Positions 10,756 to 24,231 of a DNA stretch of 64,000 bases are shown here, in pieces (position 1 is the first letter of the stretch; each line of letters begins with the position of its first letter). The notes below the pieces were generated by a model that saw only the letters and a list, made by a program, of their open reading frames with translations, did not search any database and was not told the DNA's origin. Position numbers and translations under genes: made by a program. Origin of the DNA: Chlorokybus atmophyticus (taxonomy: Eukaryota; Streptophyta; Chlorokybophyceae; Chlorokybales; Chlorokybaceae); NCBI GenBank assembly GCA_009103225.1, contig RHPI01002615.1, positions 295,723-359,722 of the forward strand, written 5' to 3'.

Positions 10756-13572
10756 TAGCTGTCATGGAGCAAGGCGTGGCAGCGATGGCGGCAATGCTGG
10801 GCAGGGCATCGGTGGCACCAGGCCCACCCACTACGGAGTCGGATGCGGCGCTGGCGTAGATGGTCGCTACGTAGTGGTCAGCTTTTATGATAAGTCCTGT
10901 ATGCGCGCGCGCGCTTGTGCGTGCGGGCGTGCGTGGAGGAGGCCTATAGCAACGTATTACATTGCTGCACATGGCGAGATGATGCTGAGAGAGGGATGGC
11001 AGGCTGGTAGGCACTACCACGTGCGCAATCAACAGAGTTGTGGATAATGGAGCGGTCCTCAACTCGTACGCTTAGCAGTACAGTGCTAGTGGTTACCAGC
11101 ACCGCTTTGGTCACTACAGCGCTGCAAATTCTATCAGCGGGACTGGTTGTGGTCGTTGTGTATGTGTATTAGTGAGTATCTAATATGCATTCATGTGTGG
11201 AAATTCTATAATTCTATACCTGAGATACGTGCTGCATAATTTGCATGCATCATGTACGTTTGTCACATGATTTAATAGTAGGCTTAAGCAGCGGAAGCAG
11301 GGGCTATCGCGAGTCACATTATGGCAGACATGGTATTCTCCATATGGTCTTGAACATATTGCAAGGTAATTTGGAGCCTGTGTAAGCATCCGAACAAAGA
11401 CCTCAAGACTTCGTAGTATTAAGCCGCGGGCTACCATGCGGCTCGCCACTAGCGTAAGAAACACGTTCAACTAGCACTGCACTTTTTCATTAAATTTTAT
11501 GACACTCAATTGGCGACCAAGTGGCTTGTACAATGCCCGCGTGTATCTGATCAACCTTGTTACATGTTATCCGCGGTGCAATTGCATGCGTGGCCCAATC
11601 AGCAGCACATCGAATCATTTAAGGATATTAGCATACATCCGCTGTGCTACAGGTTTGTCCTTCTTGATACACACTGCGCACTTAGCGTGCGCCCCGATGT
11701 AATTGACATCTGCAATTGCTAGCCTACGTTGTGCCTGGTGTGATTATGCATGCCCGCAATGATGTGCAAATTGACTTATATCTTATGCCTACAATAATTG
11801 CTTCATACATTACCATCGGACTATCCCACGCTGCTAGTTCACATCTAACTGACCACAATACCGTCAACCTCCCGATAGGCATGCATAAGGTATAAGTCAA
11901 TTTGCACATCATGTGCACATATCCACACGGTGTGCTAGCAATTGCAAGCCAACAATCGCAGCAAGTCACCAGCAGCAAGCATAGGCTGTCCATGTGTTGC
12001 AGATGCAGAGGGTCACAGCATAGCACTTAAGCACACAGCATTACACGTAGCCGCGAGGGCAAGCAAGCAAGCAAGCAATCAAGTGGCAAGGGCAACTATA
12101 CTATGTGTGTGCTGCTATCGAAGCATGCAGCAAACCAGTTATTACAACCCCCCAGGCCCTATGCTATTGCTATACTAGTGCTCTAAGTGCATGCAATGCA
12201 TGGCTTGGGCGGATATCTAGGACTGCGTATAACCGACCTGTGGAGCACCAAGCTGCATGGAGGGGTGGAGGTTGTTTATACTTTCTGATCGGTATGTTGC
12301 TTTGTAATGTTCTGCTTGCTGATACTGCTTCAAACGGGCTCAGATATGTGCATACCTGTATATAGTAAATAAATGCAACAAAGCAATGCACATGCAAGCA
12401 CACGCACACACAAGCAAGCAGTCACAGCTAGGACAATAGCATTACACAGATTTGGGGGGGCCCAGAGCAGCGCTGGACTTTTAGGACCTCCAACTCTTAC
12501 ACCCTATACACAACCATGGGGTAGGATGGGGTGGGGAGGGATGCAGCAAGGAGGGGGAGGGTGAGGGGAGGTAACCACCTGCACAGCAGCGGGAGGAGCA
12601 TCAGGTCCTAGTCCGCGGCAGCATCCACAGCAACAACGATGACAACGACTGCAATTGACTGGGCCCCGACGCCGCTATGCGCTCTGGTCCCTGTTGTACC
12701 TGGCACTGAACACACAGAATGGCTGCAGCCTTTTTGTTAGTTGGTTAACACTTGCTCACCAATGGTTAGCATGCAAATGTAGCCGTCGGCATGAGATAGC
12801 AACAGCACATATTATGCTAGTACATTGCAGCACTCACAACTGGTTACCAGCATGTCCGCATGCAACGGCACCCCATACTGCAACAGCACTAACGCAACAG
12901 CAATCCCACAGCAAACAGATAGCAACCAAGCAATGACACAGCCAACAGCAACGGCAATGTCACCAGCAGCAAGCAACACACCTCCACACAGCATGCCTCT
13001 GCCTCATACCTATACAAGTCGTCAATATTGATATCCTACCCACACGGGTTATGTACTAGTATAGCACACTTACATCTGCAAGTCGTACTTTGCATCTTGT
13101 ACAATGTCACTCATTCATCACCCCCATACCATACACACGGCATGTGGAGTTGCCTACCTAGTACACACCCGCACATGGCACGCCAAATCACAAGGGATCG
13201 CACATATCACCATGTTGCATTCTATTTTGCACTGCAATTGCACTCTCATACATGCCACAATCCCTGCATCCTATATGTTATACTGCCCCCCGCCACCCCT
13301 GCAGACATAAACTTCAGCACCATCAAATGCGGCATCCACCTCCACGGTAGGAGGGCCTCGAGCCATTCATACTTAGCCCAGCACTGCTAAATTGGTACTT
13401 CGCTCTTCAGGAACCTACAAGCCTGTATATGAATGTCTGCGGTATACCATGCTACTAATTGGTGAGGTGCTATCAATGTGCATCTGACACAGCTGTTTTG
13501 ACACAAAGGGCGACTATATGCAAAGGATTCGCCCTGCAGACTAACAAAGCCACCACAAAAAGATTACTTCAT
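10756..13572. other. Gene-poor spacer with foldback element
   Basis: No exon with protein-like composition and consistent splice sites was found on either strand. Content includes short tandem AAGC (about 12060-12080), purine-rich GGGGAGG (about 12525-12570) and the foldback element at 11711-11946. It ends at the 3' side of the EGY1-like gene. Confidence 0.5.
11711..11946. mobile_element. Foldback / MITE-like element with nested inverted arms
   Basis: Outer arms TGCAATTGCTAGC (11711-11723) and its exact reverse complement (11934-11946) enclose longer inner arms. The inner arms are 11759-11788 and 11883-11912: a 22-bp perfect match, then 8 nt with one difference. The unique centre is about 94 bp. 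No ORF. The structure suits a non-autonomous foldback or MITE; I could not define a clear target-site duplication. Confidence 0.6.
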
Positions 13573-16500
13573 TTACAGCAACTGAGCTGGCCCAATGCCC
13601 AGGTCATCTGCAAGTTCTGGCCAGATTGGTAGCAACGCTAAGTATGCCGCGGCCAGCAAGAGTACCATGAGCGTCCGCCTGGCATTGCCTGCTGGTGACA
13701 CATCATCCTGTACAACCTTCTCCGGCACACGCTGCGAATTCGCAAAAGCAATAATTAATAATTAATTAAGTGATCTGATCAACTCATCATTTCTATTACG
13801 GCATATGTGCATGGTCTGAAGTTTTGACAAAAAAAAACCCCGCAGCTGCATGCAACACAACACTCGCGCTTACCTGCACAAAGAGCACAAAGAGCCCCCA
13901 TTGTAGTGACAGATTGCCGCCAACCTACCAAGAGCCACAACAGTGTAAGCGCTTCAGAAAAGCTTGCCCTGAGCCTCGGTCTCAATGAAACACCACAGAA
14001 GTGACTTCATCACTTACCACACCAAGTCCAAGCAAAGCGTATGTGATCAGGCTGAGGACACGAGTCTCCCCTTTCCCAAAAGCCGCCTGCATGCAAGCAG
14101 GTGATATGAGTGAGCCTAATTGCACAGAGCCAGATTGACTGACGTCCATCATTTGCAACAATGTTTTTTGCACACAGCCACTGATCTCGATAATGGGGAA
14201 TGCAAACACACACTAGATTTGCACCTGAGCACACCGTCCACCATCAAGCGCACCAAGAGGGAGCAAGTTAAGCGCGGTGGTTGTCAATCCGCACCTAAAG
14301 AAGCAGGCTCCTTAAAAGGCTGACACAACGTCAGCAACATGGCAAGCATGCGTCCCCAAAGACCTTACCAGCCAGCAATCACCAGCGGGTGGATGTTGAC
14401 TAACTCACCAGTCATCCTCCTGGGAGGACATTGAAAATCAAGGGTTTGGGCGGAGAGCGCAGAGAGCACCACCTCCACACTTGCATGACATGGCACGCTT
14501 GCAGCAGTTTTCTACTCATGCACAGTAGATGTGCAAGCTTTGAACCCAACTCAACAATGCTCGTGTAGTACTTACGCAGCTCCAAGGCTGAAGCGCGTCA
14601 CAGACCCAAGAAGAAGAGACCCTTGAAACAGCACAGACGGAACACCCACGAGGTCGTCAGGTCCAGCTGTCTGTGAGAGTGCCAGGCCATAGAAGAACAT
14701 TGCAGACGCCACTGCACCGCCAACCACGGGACCGGCAACTGAGACATCAAACACCACCGTATTGTTCGGCAGCAACGACTTGAACTGCAGAGCAACACAC
14801 GTGAGCCACACATTCCCAGATTCAACCACCCCACGACAATCATGCAAGGACTCTGGTTAGAACTGCAGCCTGCAATGCTGTAGTTCACACAATGTTGCTT
14901 CCACCCACCTGTGTCACAGCACCAAATGTCCCAAGCAAAGCGTTGGGGATGAAGTAAGGAAGACTCAACTTGACTTTTTTTGTGGCAGCAACCGCTCGGT
15001 GGCCAAGTTCCTGGAATGCATTTGCTTGAGTTGACCTGGGCGGGCTCACCAGCGAATCAACTGCTCAACGCACAAGCATGTTCATGAACAGCGACTTACA
15101 TGGGCAATAGAAATGCTAAACACAGTGAGTGCAATCCTGAAGGCGCTATTTAGCAGCGGCAAAAGGTCAAAATCGCCTGGAAGTTCGGCACTGGCATCCA
15201 GGTCTGCGTTGGTGAAAAATGTGACCACATCTGGAGGGAGCTTTGAAATCTGCGGACGATGACGGTACACACACAAGTGGCGTAAGTTGCAGGTGGCTGA
15301 TGCTCAAGCACAGTACACTATATGTTGCAAGCTGATATGCATGCGTAGCACCAAGCCCTGGCATAATTACCTGTGCTGTGATGCCAACTTGTATACAGGT
15401 GAGCAGGGAAAAGGGCACCAGGAAAACTGCCAAAAAGGTTTGCCAACCCGTCGTAGGGGGTGGCCTTGAGATCTCGGATGTCAACACAACAAAACTGACC
15501 CTTGGGCCACCTCGTGGGTCATCGCTTTCCGCATTTGGCTCAGGGACCATAAACAAGTCATATTTATCGCCATATAGCTCTTGCAGGCCATTCTTCAGCT
15601 TGGCAAACACCTCCTCACGCTTCCCACGCATGTTACCTGGGCATAGAGCAAGTTTCTGGCAGGGCCACAGCTGCTATAATAGAATTTCTTATTCATTCCT
15701 GACTACATCTTAATACTGTATGTATGTTGCGCATGTGAATATTTTTGAATTCTAACAACATCAACTAGAATGTGGTGGTTGTTACAACTGCGGTACCTTT
15801 CAGCAAGAACCCCTCGCCACTGTCCCCATAGGGCTCCTGGCCCGTGACCCAGAATGATGTATACCCGCAGTACTTCTCCTTAAACGCATTTACATCTTCC
15901 CTGTCCACCTGATCAACATATAAACTGTCGCAAGTGCAGCTGGCAAGAGTGGGCATGCACATGCATGGCTAGTAACGGTTAGTAACGGCTCACTGCCGTT
16001 GTTTATGCCAGTGGGTGTTCATGCCTTTGGTGCCATGCAACTGCGTGCACACACCTGCAGCAATTGTCATCACAATAGCTTGCGATTAGAAGTACTACAT
16101 GCACACGATGGTACGGTTTCGTCATCACCTATATACAACTTTTAGTGCTTGCTAAGTGTTTGCTAACTACGCAACTACATACAGCATATTCTCATGTTGC
16201 ATGCCATGCCGAGCATGGACATGCATGCAATCCATGAGACGAAGATATGGGGATCAAAGTTCGCATGCAGCATCGCTGGCATGAGGTATACCTTGGCAGG
16301 ACCCAGCAAACCGGCGACAGCCAGTTCAGCGATCCGCATGTACTCCTCCTTGGCAAGCTCATCAGCGTCCTTTCCGCTAGACTTGTCACCATCGCTGCGC
16401 ACAGCGGTAGACACGCTGCGCTTCTCATCGTCCTTCTGCGGCTTCTTATCCCCACTCCCCCCGTCCGGACCACCACCGCCGCCCGCAGCCGAGCAGCGCA

Positions 16501-16702
16501 CAGCAGGCGGCCCTCTGCGCGCTGCCAGCCGCTGTAACCTACCCCGGCAGCAGCTGCTGCTCCTCCTAGCCAAACTTGCTTGCTGCTGAGGAGCAGCAAA
16601 CGGCGAGGAAACCCTTGTCAACCCTGAACCAGCAACCCGCAAGCGCTGGAGCGGGGCCAGCACGGCGGGTGCGGCACAGGCCCCATAGAGAGCCACTACC
16701 AT
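13573..16702 (-). CDS. EGY1: EGY1-like plastid intramembrane metalloprotease (site-2 protease family)
   Basis: Thylakoid or envelope S2P-type zinc protease; the Arabidopsis homologue is needed for chloroplast development. Minus-strand exons: 16702-16292, 15908-15797, 15636-15371, 15249-15100, 15010-14909, 14784-14576, 14419-14369, 14294-14225, 14086-14018, 13924-13874, 13731-13573; phases agree at all ten junctions, 549 aa (family about 550). A transit-peptide-like N-terminus and an acidic/Lys linker come first. The GNMRGKREEVFAKL block follows (GNLRG-type motif). The zinc-binding HELGH (residues 313-317) is split between two exons. The second active-site motif is NLLP-LGALDGGR (N443, D451). 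Several hydrophobic helices surround both motifs. KLSLPYFIPNALLGTFGAVTQ-type sequence after HELGH favours EGY1 over EGY2. An AAACCCTAG box lies at 16845-16853. Confidence 0.95.
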
Positions 16703-19302
16703 TGCCACCGCATGCAAAGCTTGACAACCAGCCTGGTCTTCAGCAGCAACAGGGGCGGTCCACGCCCGCTTTCACCGACAGCGCCAAACTAGCGAACTGT
16801 ACAAAAGACCAAACAAGAAAGCAAGCCAAGCAAATCTGCACTGCAAACCCTAGACAATGCACCAAGTCACAGAGACACGGTAGAATAGTCAGTCAGCAGC
16901 TCCACAGCTGAAGCTTCTCAGCCCAGCTATTCCTCTGCTGCAGTGCAGCTGCAACTCCACAGGCAGACGCCTCCCGCCGCCGCCTGGGACGTGGCGTAAC
17001 GCCTGGCCTGAGGCAGGCAGCACTGCTTGTTGAACAGTGTGAACCACTGCCCCTGTGTCACTGCGTGAAACACTCACACCCCGGCCTGCGCAGTATCTGC
17101 GATACCGTATCTCGATACGGATCTCCCGCTCAAGCTGCGCTTTTTGGTGTCGTCATGACTCGGGGAGGCAGGAGTCATCCTGCATGACCACCAGCATGCA
17201 GCATGGTGAACCACCAGTTATGGACTACAAAAGGTGACTCATATATGGTGCTGGTATACACATGGGACAAGCATTTGGTGTTGCAAAGCAGCACATCGAC
17301 ATCAGCATAGGGTGTAGCAATATGATGGCAAAACCTTCTCAACAACGGAACACCTCATCAACGTTAACAACCTCACAGCAACAACTCTTACAGCTAGCCT
17401 ACCGGCGCTTTCAACAGACATACATGCGAGTGCAAGTGCAAATGTTGGGCAGAGGCAGAGGTGGGAGCAGCGTGCAGAACTTGCAACGTAAGTAGAGTGT
17501 GTACGTGCGGTGGTGAGCACGAGACAACTACTTGATGAATGCTCATCCCGCATTGGCAAGGCAGTGCGTGTAGCCTGTGCATGACTGCAATCAAGCTTTT
17601 ACAAGCTCTATTAGCCCTGATCGTCCTTGAACAACGTAATTGTGGCCATAATAAGATCGTCACTGATGTGCATTAACATGCATGCATACAAATGTAGTTT
17701 GTATGTTCACATACATATACATATATGATATTTATAATTTGTACTATGTATAGTAACTTATATTGCATTATACTAGGCATATAAGGCACGGCAATACTCA
17801 TGGTCCGTGTTGCGGCTTTTGATATGTTGTATAACAGCCAAATTGTGTTACCAATTGCAAACGCATGACGTCATGCAACTGCATTAATATTAAATGTGAT
17901 AACCTGGTTGAATTAATGTGCGTACAATGACACAATTTATGCTGCAGCGCATAATAGCATTGCCTTATACAACTTGCAACATTTGCAACAATCTGCATAT
18001 AACGTGTAATCTGTAAATTATGAATGCATTTGCATCAGGTAGTCACGCAAATATTGTGAAAGATTTTCCAACTTGACCAATACGTTAACCTACGTTCTAT
18101 ATAAGGAATTCCTTGCAACATTGCTATAAATTAAGAGTCAAAAAGCATGCAAATAATTTCATTTACATTATTCATTGCATAATTATTGCTATGTGTGCGT
18201 ATAATATATGCCAATACAGATCTGTAGTAATTCATTCATGATAAAACTGTATACAATCTTTCATGCCCAATTTAATTCCACCCCTCCTTTGCTTATTGTA
18301 ATTTTAATGCAAGATGCGCGTTATTGTTAACATATGACCATTATGCGGCGAGATGTTCATGTTAAAAGCAATACACGAAGTAGCAAGTTGCCGACAAACA
18401 AGTTTAAATTGATTAAACTTGTTTGTCGGCTATGTGATATCTCAAATCATGCAATACGATTATTAGACTAGTTGCATACTTTGGCCGCCAATTCACTCAG
18501 AATACGTATCAGCTTTATCTCGAAGCTTTTTATGAAGATCTCACGTCACTACGGTATGTCAAAAAGGGACTCTCATAATGCGAATAGATTACGCAGTTAA
18601 AAATCCGTCGAATGATCGCATGCACATTTGCACAATTGCAATGTGCAAATTCCGTGCTTGTTTGCATGCACATCAACGTCAACACAATAACACATAATAA
18701 CACATAATATTATTACATCAACGCATCTGAAGATTGTTCTCACACAGCACTCAACATGACTCGACAATGTCATACTTTTGTGTGAAGGCGGTACTAGCAA
18801 GCCCCCTCTGTAGGTCTTATGTCGTACGTATGCCTATACCCGACCTCAACGCGGTGATTCCAGCTGGTGAATGACCGAACGAACAGCAGTGCCGGTACGG
18901 CACATCTCAGTGAGCCGAAGTCAATCAAGCCCATTTGCATGGGAACCATCATTCCCGTCCACATTGTGCAATCTGTCGGGGAAGAGCCAGACAACCTACC
19001 GGTAACACCCCAACGAGCCTTACAACGCGGGCGGCCCGCCGCGGACACACAAGTCGCGTCCAGTCCAGCTGGCGGCAGGCTGTGAAGGGCCGTCGCCTGT
19101 CCGGCTGTCCACTGCGCAACCCCCCCGCCCTTCAGTGTCCCATTGGCGGCGGCAGAGGCGGCAGCGGCGAGTGGTTGTGAGGGCGGGCGGGCGGGCGGGC
19201 AGGTGGGTTGGGCGAAGGGGTTGAGGGGTGGGAAGTGGTCAGGGAGGAGTCGGAGGGAGTGGAGGCGGTGTCGGTGGTGGTGGTGCTGGTGCGGACCTTG
19301 CC
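16703..19302. other. Divergent spacer, AT-rich core, no gene recognised
   Basis: Between the EGY1 start (-) and the phosphoglycerate mutase start (+). The 17.6-18.8 kb part is strongly AT-rich and holds a hairpin at 18390-18430. Sequence near 19090-19290 is G+C-rich with (GGGC)n and likely belongs to the mutase promoter/5' UTR. Confidence 0.5.
18390..18430. repeat. Perfect inverted repeat, 18-bp arms, 5-nt loop
   Basis: GCCGACAAACAAGTTTAA (18390-18407) and its exact reverse complement (18413-18430), in AT-rich intergenic DNA. Confidence 0.95.
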
Positions 19303-20802
19303 ATGGCGGTGGCTTTGGTGGCGCAGTCCGCCCATGCGGCGGTGTCCGTCAGCAGCCTCAGCAGGCCCCGCAGCCCCGCTGCAGCTGCAGTGCTGTCGTC
19401 GCCATCGTCGCGCAGGCAGCAGACCACCTCCGCCTCGTCGTTCCTATCGCTGTCCGCCGGAGCTGCGCTCTCGAGGTGTAGGCAGAGCGGTCAGCAGCAG
19501 CGCCGACGGCTGCAAGCTGCTGCAGCACGAGCAGAGGCCCAGCCCGTCGCTGCGGAGAGGAATCTTTGCCGCAGCAAAGGTGAGCGTGCATTTCGGTATG
19601 AAGGTGCACTCAGGCTGATTTTGACGTTGTGTATGCATTATGGTGCATCGTGAGTGTGTTATGTGAATGCATGCCCATGGCAAGTGCGCATGTGGAAGTC
19701 ATGCTTGCAGTTTTGATTCGTCGCCAATTGAGCAGTTGCAACCTCGAACTTGGTGCTCATCCGGCATGGCGAGTCTCTATGGAACAAGCTGAACCTCTTC
19801 ACGGGTTGTGTGGATGTGCCGTTGAGCGAGAAGGGAGTCCAGGAGGCGCTGAATGCTGGCCAGCGCATATCCGACATCCCCGTGGACGTCATTTACGTTT
19901 CGGCACTGATCCGCGCACAAATGACCGCCATGATCGCCATGACCCAGCACTCGCGCAAGAAGGTGCCTGTCATGTACCATGCCGAGAGCGAGCGCGCAAA
20001 GGACTGGAGCCGAGTGTGGAGCGACACCACATCTGATAACACCATCCCCGTGATCGCAGCGTGGCAGCTCAACGAGCGCATGTACGGCGAGCTTCAGGGC
20101 CTGAACAAAGCTGAGACTGCCAAGAAGTTTGGTGACGAGCAGGTGAAGTTGTGGCGCAGAAGTTTTGACATCCCCCCACCCAACGGCGAGAGCTTGGAGA
20201 TGTGTGCGGAGCGTGCGGTGGCCTACTTCAAAGAAAACGTTGAACCTCAGATGGCTGCCGGCAGGAATGTCCTCATTGCTGCGCATGGAAACTCCCTTCG
20301 CGCCATTATCATGTACCTGGACAGCTTGACGCAAGAGGAGGTCATCACTCTGGAGCTCTCTACCGGCATCCCTCTGCTCTACGAGTATCATGATGGTCAA
20401 TTCTACAACAGGGGCGCACCTCTCTCCCGTGACGAAGTTGGAGTCTATGCCCTCTCACAGGTTAGGAATGCTTACAATGCTCTTACAGCTGTCAAACCAA
20501 TCACGCATCTTAGTTGTCAGTACACTGCCAACAGAAGGATGGCATTTACCTGCAATTGGCATGCATGCCAATTGTGATTGCTGGAGAGTTTGCTAAAATT
20601 TAGATAGGGCATAAGCACGGCACACGGCCTGAACTATCTTGTTTTTTATGCACACAGTCCTTAACATCACATGTTGCTGTCCGCAGGGGCTGGCCAGCTA
20701 TCGTGACCAGTTGGACATATTCAAGACAGGTTACAGCTCATAGGCTGCATTGATCTTTGCCCACCTGTGCTTCACTCCTCAGTAACTCTGAAGGAAACAT
20801 AA
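19303..20802 (+). CDS. 2,3-bisphosphoglycerate-dependent phosphoglycerate mutase, plastid type
   Basis: Interconverts 3- and 2-phosphoglycerate through a phosphohistidine. Exons: 19303-19579 (transit-peptide-like, Ser/Arg/Gln-rich), 19736-20460, 20687-20729, then a short last exon from 20783. Catalytic-family motifs are LVLIRHGESLWN (H103), LNERMYGELQGLNKAET, and IAAHGNS (H276). The insert before LNERMYGELQG and the ERMYGELQG wording are typical of the plant plastid-type family. The C-terminal junction is uncertain. Plain GT-AG joining gives a stop at 20800-20802 (tail ending TLKET). The other frame of the last exon stays open to 20853-20855 and reads protein-like (AQLAKKGYKRFIV), but would need a non-canonical junction. 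Confidence 0.9.
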
Positions 20803-20855
20803 GGCTACATCCTGCTCAGCTGGCCAAGAAGGGGTACAAGCGGTTCATTGTGTAA

Positions 20856-21533
20856 AGGTGGTGATTGCTTTCTGTTGTACAAATACATAGCTAAGTTATA
20901 GATATACCGACTGATGCGTGTTGGAGGTAAGACGTTTGACAAGTGACAGCTGCAGTAGTTGTGGTATGTGTAACGTTCAGCAGCAATGGGTTATTCTTCA
21001 GCAGTTTGGATTGCGCATGTGGTGGTCCAGGCTCGCATCACGGAAACACATGTCGACGTATGTTAAGAATTAGCTTTTTGTTAATGGTTGGAATGACTGT
21101 TGCTGTCTAAGTAGCCTCCTGTGCTCAGAATTGTGTGTGTACTGGGTAGCACAGCCACACATGCTGAGTGTGTCCAGGTTGAATGCAATCAGTGTGTACT
21201 AGCACTAGACTGTGTTAGCGCACATGATTGGCCGCTGGCAAGCAGTTGTTGCGAAGACTGCAACGCGAGCAAAAGCAGATGTAGAATGCACAAGCTTGCA
21301 CAGGAGTCAGTTTTTGTCATGTCACATTGGTTATGTTGAGTGAGCACAAGCATGTCTGGTATGTTCGAGTGTGGACATTGCCGGATACATACGCATGGAA
21401 CAAGCAAGTCGCAGAGCACCCGTTTACAATCATACTAGCAGAGAGAGACCTTGGGATGTCCACACAGTGCGGAGTGTCAATTGTAGGTAGCCGCATGTGT
21501 GTGCACTGTAATGTCCAATTGTGTATATCCCTC
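20856..21533. other. Convergent 3' spacer
   Basis: 3' regions of the mutase (+) and the unknown 973-aa gene (-). Nothing else recognised. Confidence 0.5.
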
Positions 21534-24200
21534 TCATCCCCTTCCCCCTCCACAGAAGTACCGTCTGTACTGTCCCAGGTCCTCCAACCTATCGAACTCC
21601 GCCGGGTGTTGCAGGTGCGTGGCTAGCGCGGCAATCCCGGCGTAGGCCGCGACCCTGTGGGCCCGACTGCGCGCGGTCGCTAAGGCCGCCAGGGAGGAAC
21701 GGTGCGAAGCCACGGGAGGGTCCATCAAGGTAGGCTCCACCATCTCGAACCAGAGAGCGGCGGAGCGGAACGCGGAGTCTTCTGCTCGAACCTGTGAGGA
21801 CAGAGACTTGTGGTAAAGGTAAGTACACATCCGCAGACGTACGCGCACGTGCATACGCGTGTGTGCCCGCGAGGCACCCACACATCGACACACCAACACG
21901 CACGCACGCACACACCGGCACACACATATGCGGACGCAGGAACGCACATACGTGTGACCGCATGCACTCCCCTGAAGTCACTGTACATACGCACCAAGGC
22001 AGGGTCGAGTATGCGTGCGACGAGTGTGAGTATGCGTGCGCGTGCGGCTTCGCTTAGTGAGTTGGACGAGGCGGCCCCCCCCGAGGTGGCCCCGCCCGCC
22101 CCGAGGCCGCTCCAGACTCGCTGCACCGCAGCCACCAGCTCACGCAGCACCTGCTTGTTCACCACGCACGAGTGGTAAAGCACCTCCACCTCGACAAGCC
22201 AGTACCTGGGCTCTGCCTTGGTGTTGCTGTTCTTGCCCTTGTTGATGTCACCGTTCCTGTTGGCAGCCTTTTTCTTCTTCTTCTTCTTCTTGTCATCGCT
22301 TCCCTCACCCGTACCCGCCACAATCGACTGCAGTGCTGCCTACACAGAAATGAGACACGGTCTTGTGACATTCTTGAATCGTACACACATGCACGCACGC
22401 ACAAAACTCCCCCTACCTCAAGGTCATGCGTGTTTCGGATCATCCACTTCGCCACATGCCCACTCCCCCCACTCGCCCCCACCTCTCCCTTCATCTGTCC
22501 CCCTCCCCCTCCCTCCCCTCTCACCCTCCTAAACGCCTCCACCCTCCACGCCCGCAGCTGCTCCTCTTCCACCCTCGCAGTCTGCTGCACAGCGCTCTCA
22601 TACTGAAGCACGTAGTTGAGGTCTTGGCTCTGTTCACTCTGTGACTTGACCCGGGAGATGAGGGAGAGGAGTGGGGTGATGTCGTCGGGGTGGAGGGGGT
22701 AGAACAGGAAGGCGGAGGGAGGGGAGAGGTGGCGACCAGCCACCACGCGGAGGAAGTGAGGGACATCTCTGGGGTGGGTGTTGGGGGTGTTGTGGGTGTT
22801 GGGGTGTTTCTGGGTTGGGGAAGCTGCGGGGGTGCTGGAGTGGGGAGGTGTGACTAGTGGGCTCGCGCGGTAGTGCAGCCACTCTTTGTGTGACACAGCA
22901 CAACAGAACCACTCGTTAGCGATGTGCGTAGTGTGCATGGAGGTTGCTGATACAACCACGTACACGCTTGGTTATACCTGTGAAGTCGAGGGTGAGGGCG
23001 TCGTTGGCGGTTAGGTCGTGTTGCATGGAGTCTATTGTTTGGTCTTGGTTGCTGATGATGGTCTGACCTGGTATTGGTGATTGCGTGTAACTGTGCGTAC
23101 GCAATCAAACAGTGAGTCTGAGTTCAGATACTGATTAACATGTGCGTGCGTGCGTGCGTGCACACACATGTACGCACATAACACTTAAACTTACACGTGC
23201 ATGCACACGCACAGCAAGCAAAACGTATACTGGTTGAAAATACTTGCGCGCGCACACACGTGCGTGTACGTGCGTGCGCGTTTGCGGACAGGCATCTGTG
23301 TATGCATGAGTGTGCCTGTGCCTGCATACACACCTTCTAGTGAGTGCCACGTACGCGTCCGACGAGTTCCGCGACGTCATGAAACTCTGTTCACTCTGCT
23401 GTTTGCCTTCCCCACCACTCTCCTGGACACTCCCTTCACTCACCCTCCACATCAGTCCCCTCCTCGTGATATACATCGTTCCCGCACTCGTCGACGCCAA
23501 CACGCCCGCACGCTCGTCATCAACAACATCATGTTGGCTAGCCGCATCTCTCGCCGAATGCAACCTACCCACACCATCATCACGATGAAAACCACCCACA
23601 TGCGCGCAACGGTCCGGCAGCGTGTCCACCTGAAGCTTCACGCCCGCCACACGCATGAGCACGCTGTCTGCATCAGTGTGGGTATGTGTGTGTGTGTTGT
23701 TGTTGGTGGTTGTATTCATGTTGGGTGCAACCGTGCTTCTCCTCCTCATAGTGGACCTCCTCCCCAAACTCATGAACAAGTTGTTGGCGTGCATGTTGGG
23801 GTTGTCGGATGAACTCTGCACGGGTGGAGAGGGCGGGAGTGGTGTTGGGTTGTCGATGGTTGTGACTATTGTTGTTGGGGAATAGGGTGTGGTGGGTGGC
23901 AATGTTGTTGGGGTGCTGGAGCGTGAGGGTGTGATCGACGTGCCCAACCAAGCGCGCAAAGCCTGAACGCTCGCGGCGGCATCGGACCAGGAGGAAGGCG
24001 CCCAACCACATGTTAACACCTCCTCGGCCTCCTCCAACCTCGCCTAATGTTGTATCATGCAACCCGTAGTCAATGGGTTGACATCTTCTGTGCGTGTGCA
24101 TACACACGTGCGCGCATGCGCGCACGTGTGTATGTGCGCACAAGTGTGCATCAGCTACCGTGCATGAGTTCGTGCGTGGGCATGCAGGAGTGCGAGGAGA

Positions 24201-24231
<31 letters not shown>

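Noticed and set aside
16175-16717. Long uninterrupted minus frame extending below 16292 in the EGY1 first exon
   Set aside because: The canonical donor AAG|GTATAC at 16291 joins in phase to the next EGY1 exon; sequence beyond it is intron.
19736-20460. His-to-Met change in the ERMYGELQG motif of phosphoglycerate mutase as evidence of inactivity
   Set aside because: The plastid-type plant family carries the same ERMYGELQG wording; both catalytic His residues (H103, H276) are present.
22036-22644. Pro/His/Arg-rich plus-strand ORFs opposite the unknown gene
   Set aside because: They are antisense shadows of minus-strand exons that join with consistent phase.
23130-23330. Short regularly spaced repeats suggestive of a CRISPR array
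   Set aside because: They are alternating CA/CG/TG simple sequence inside an intron, without constant repeats and unique spacers; the genome is eukaryotic.
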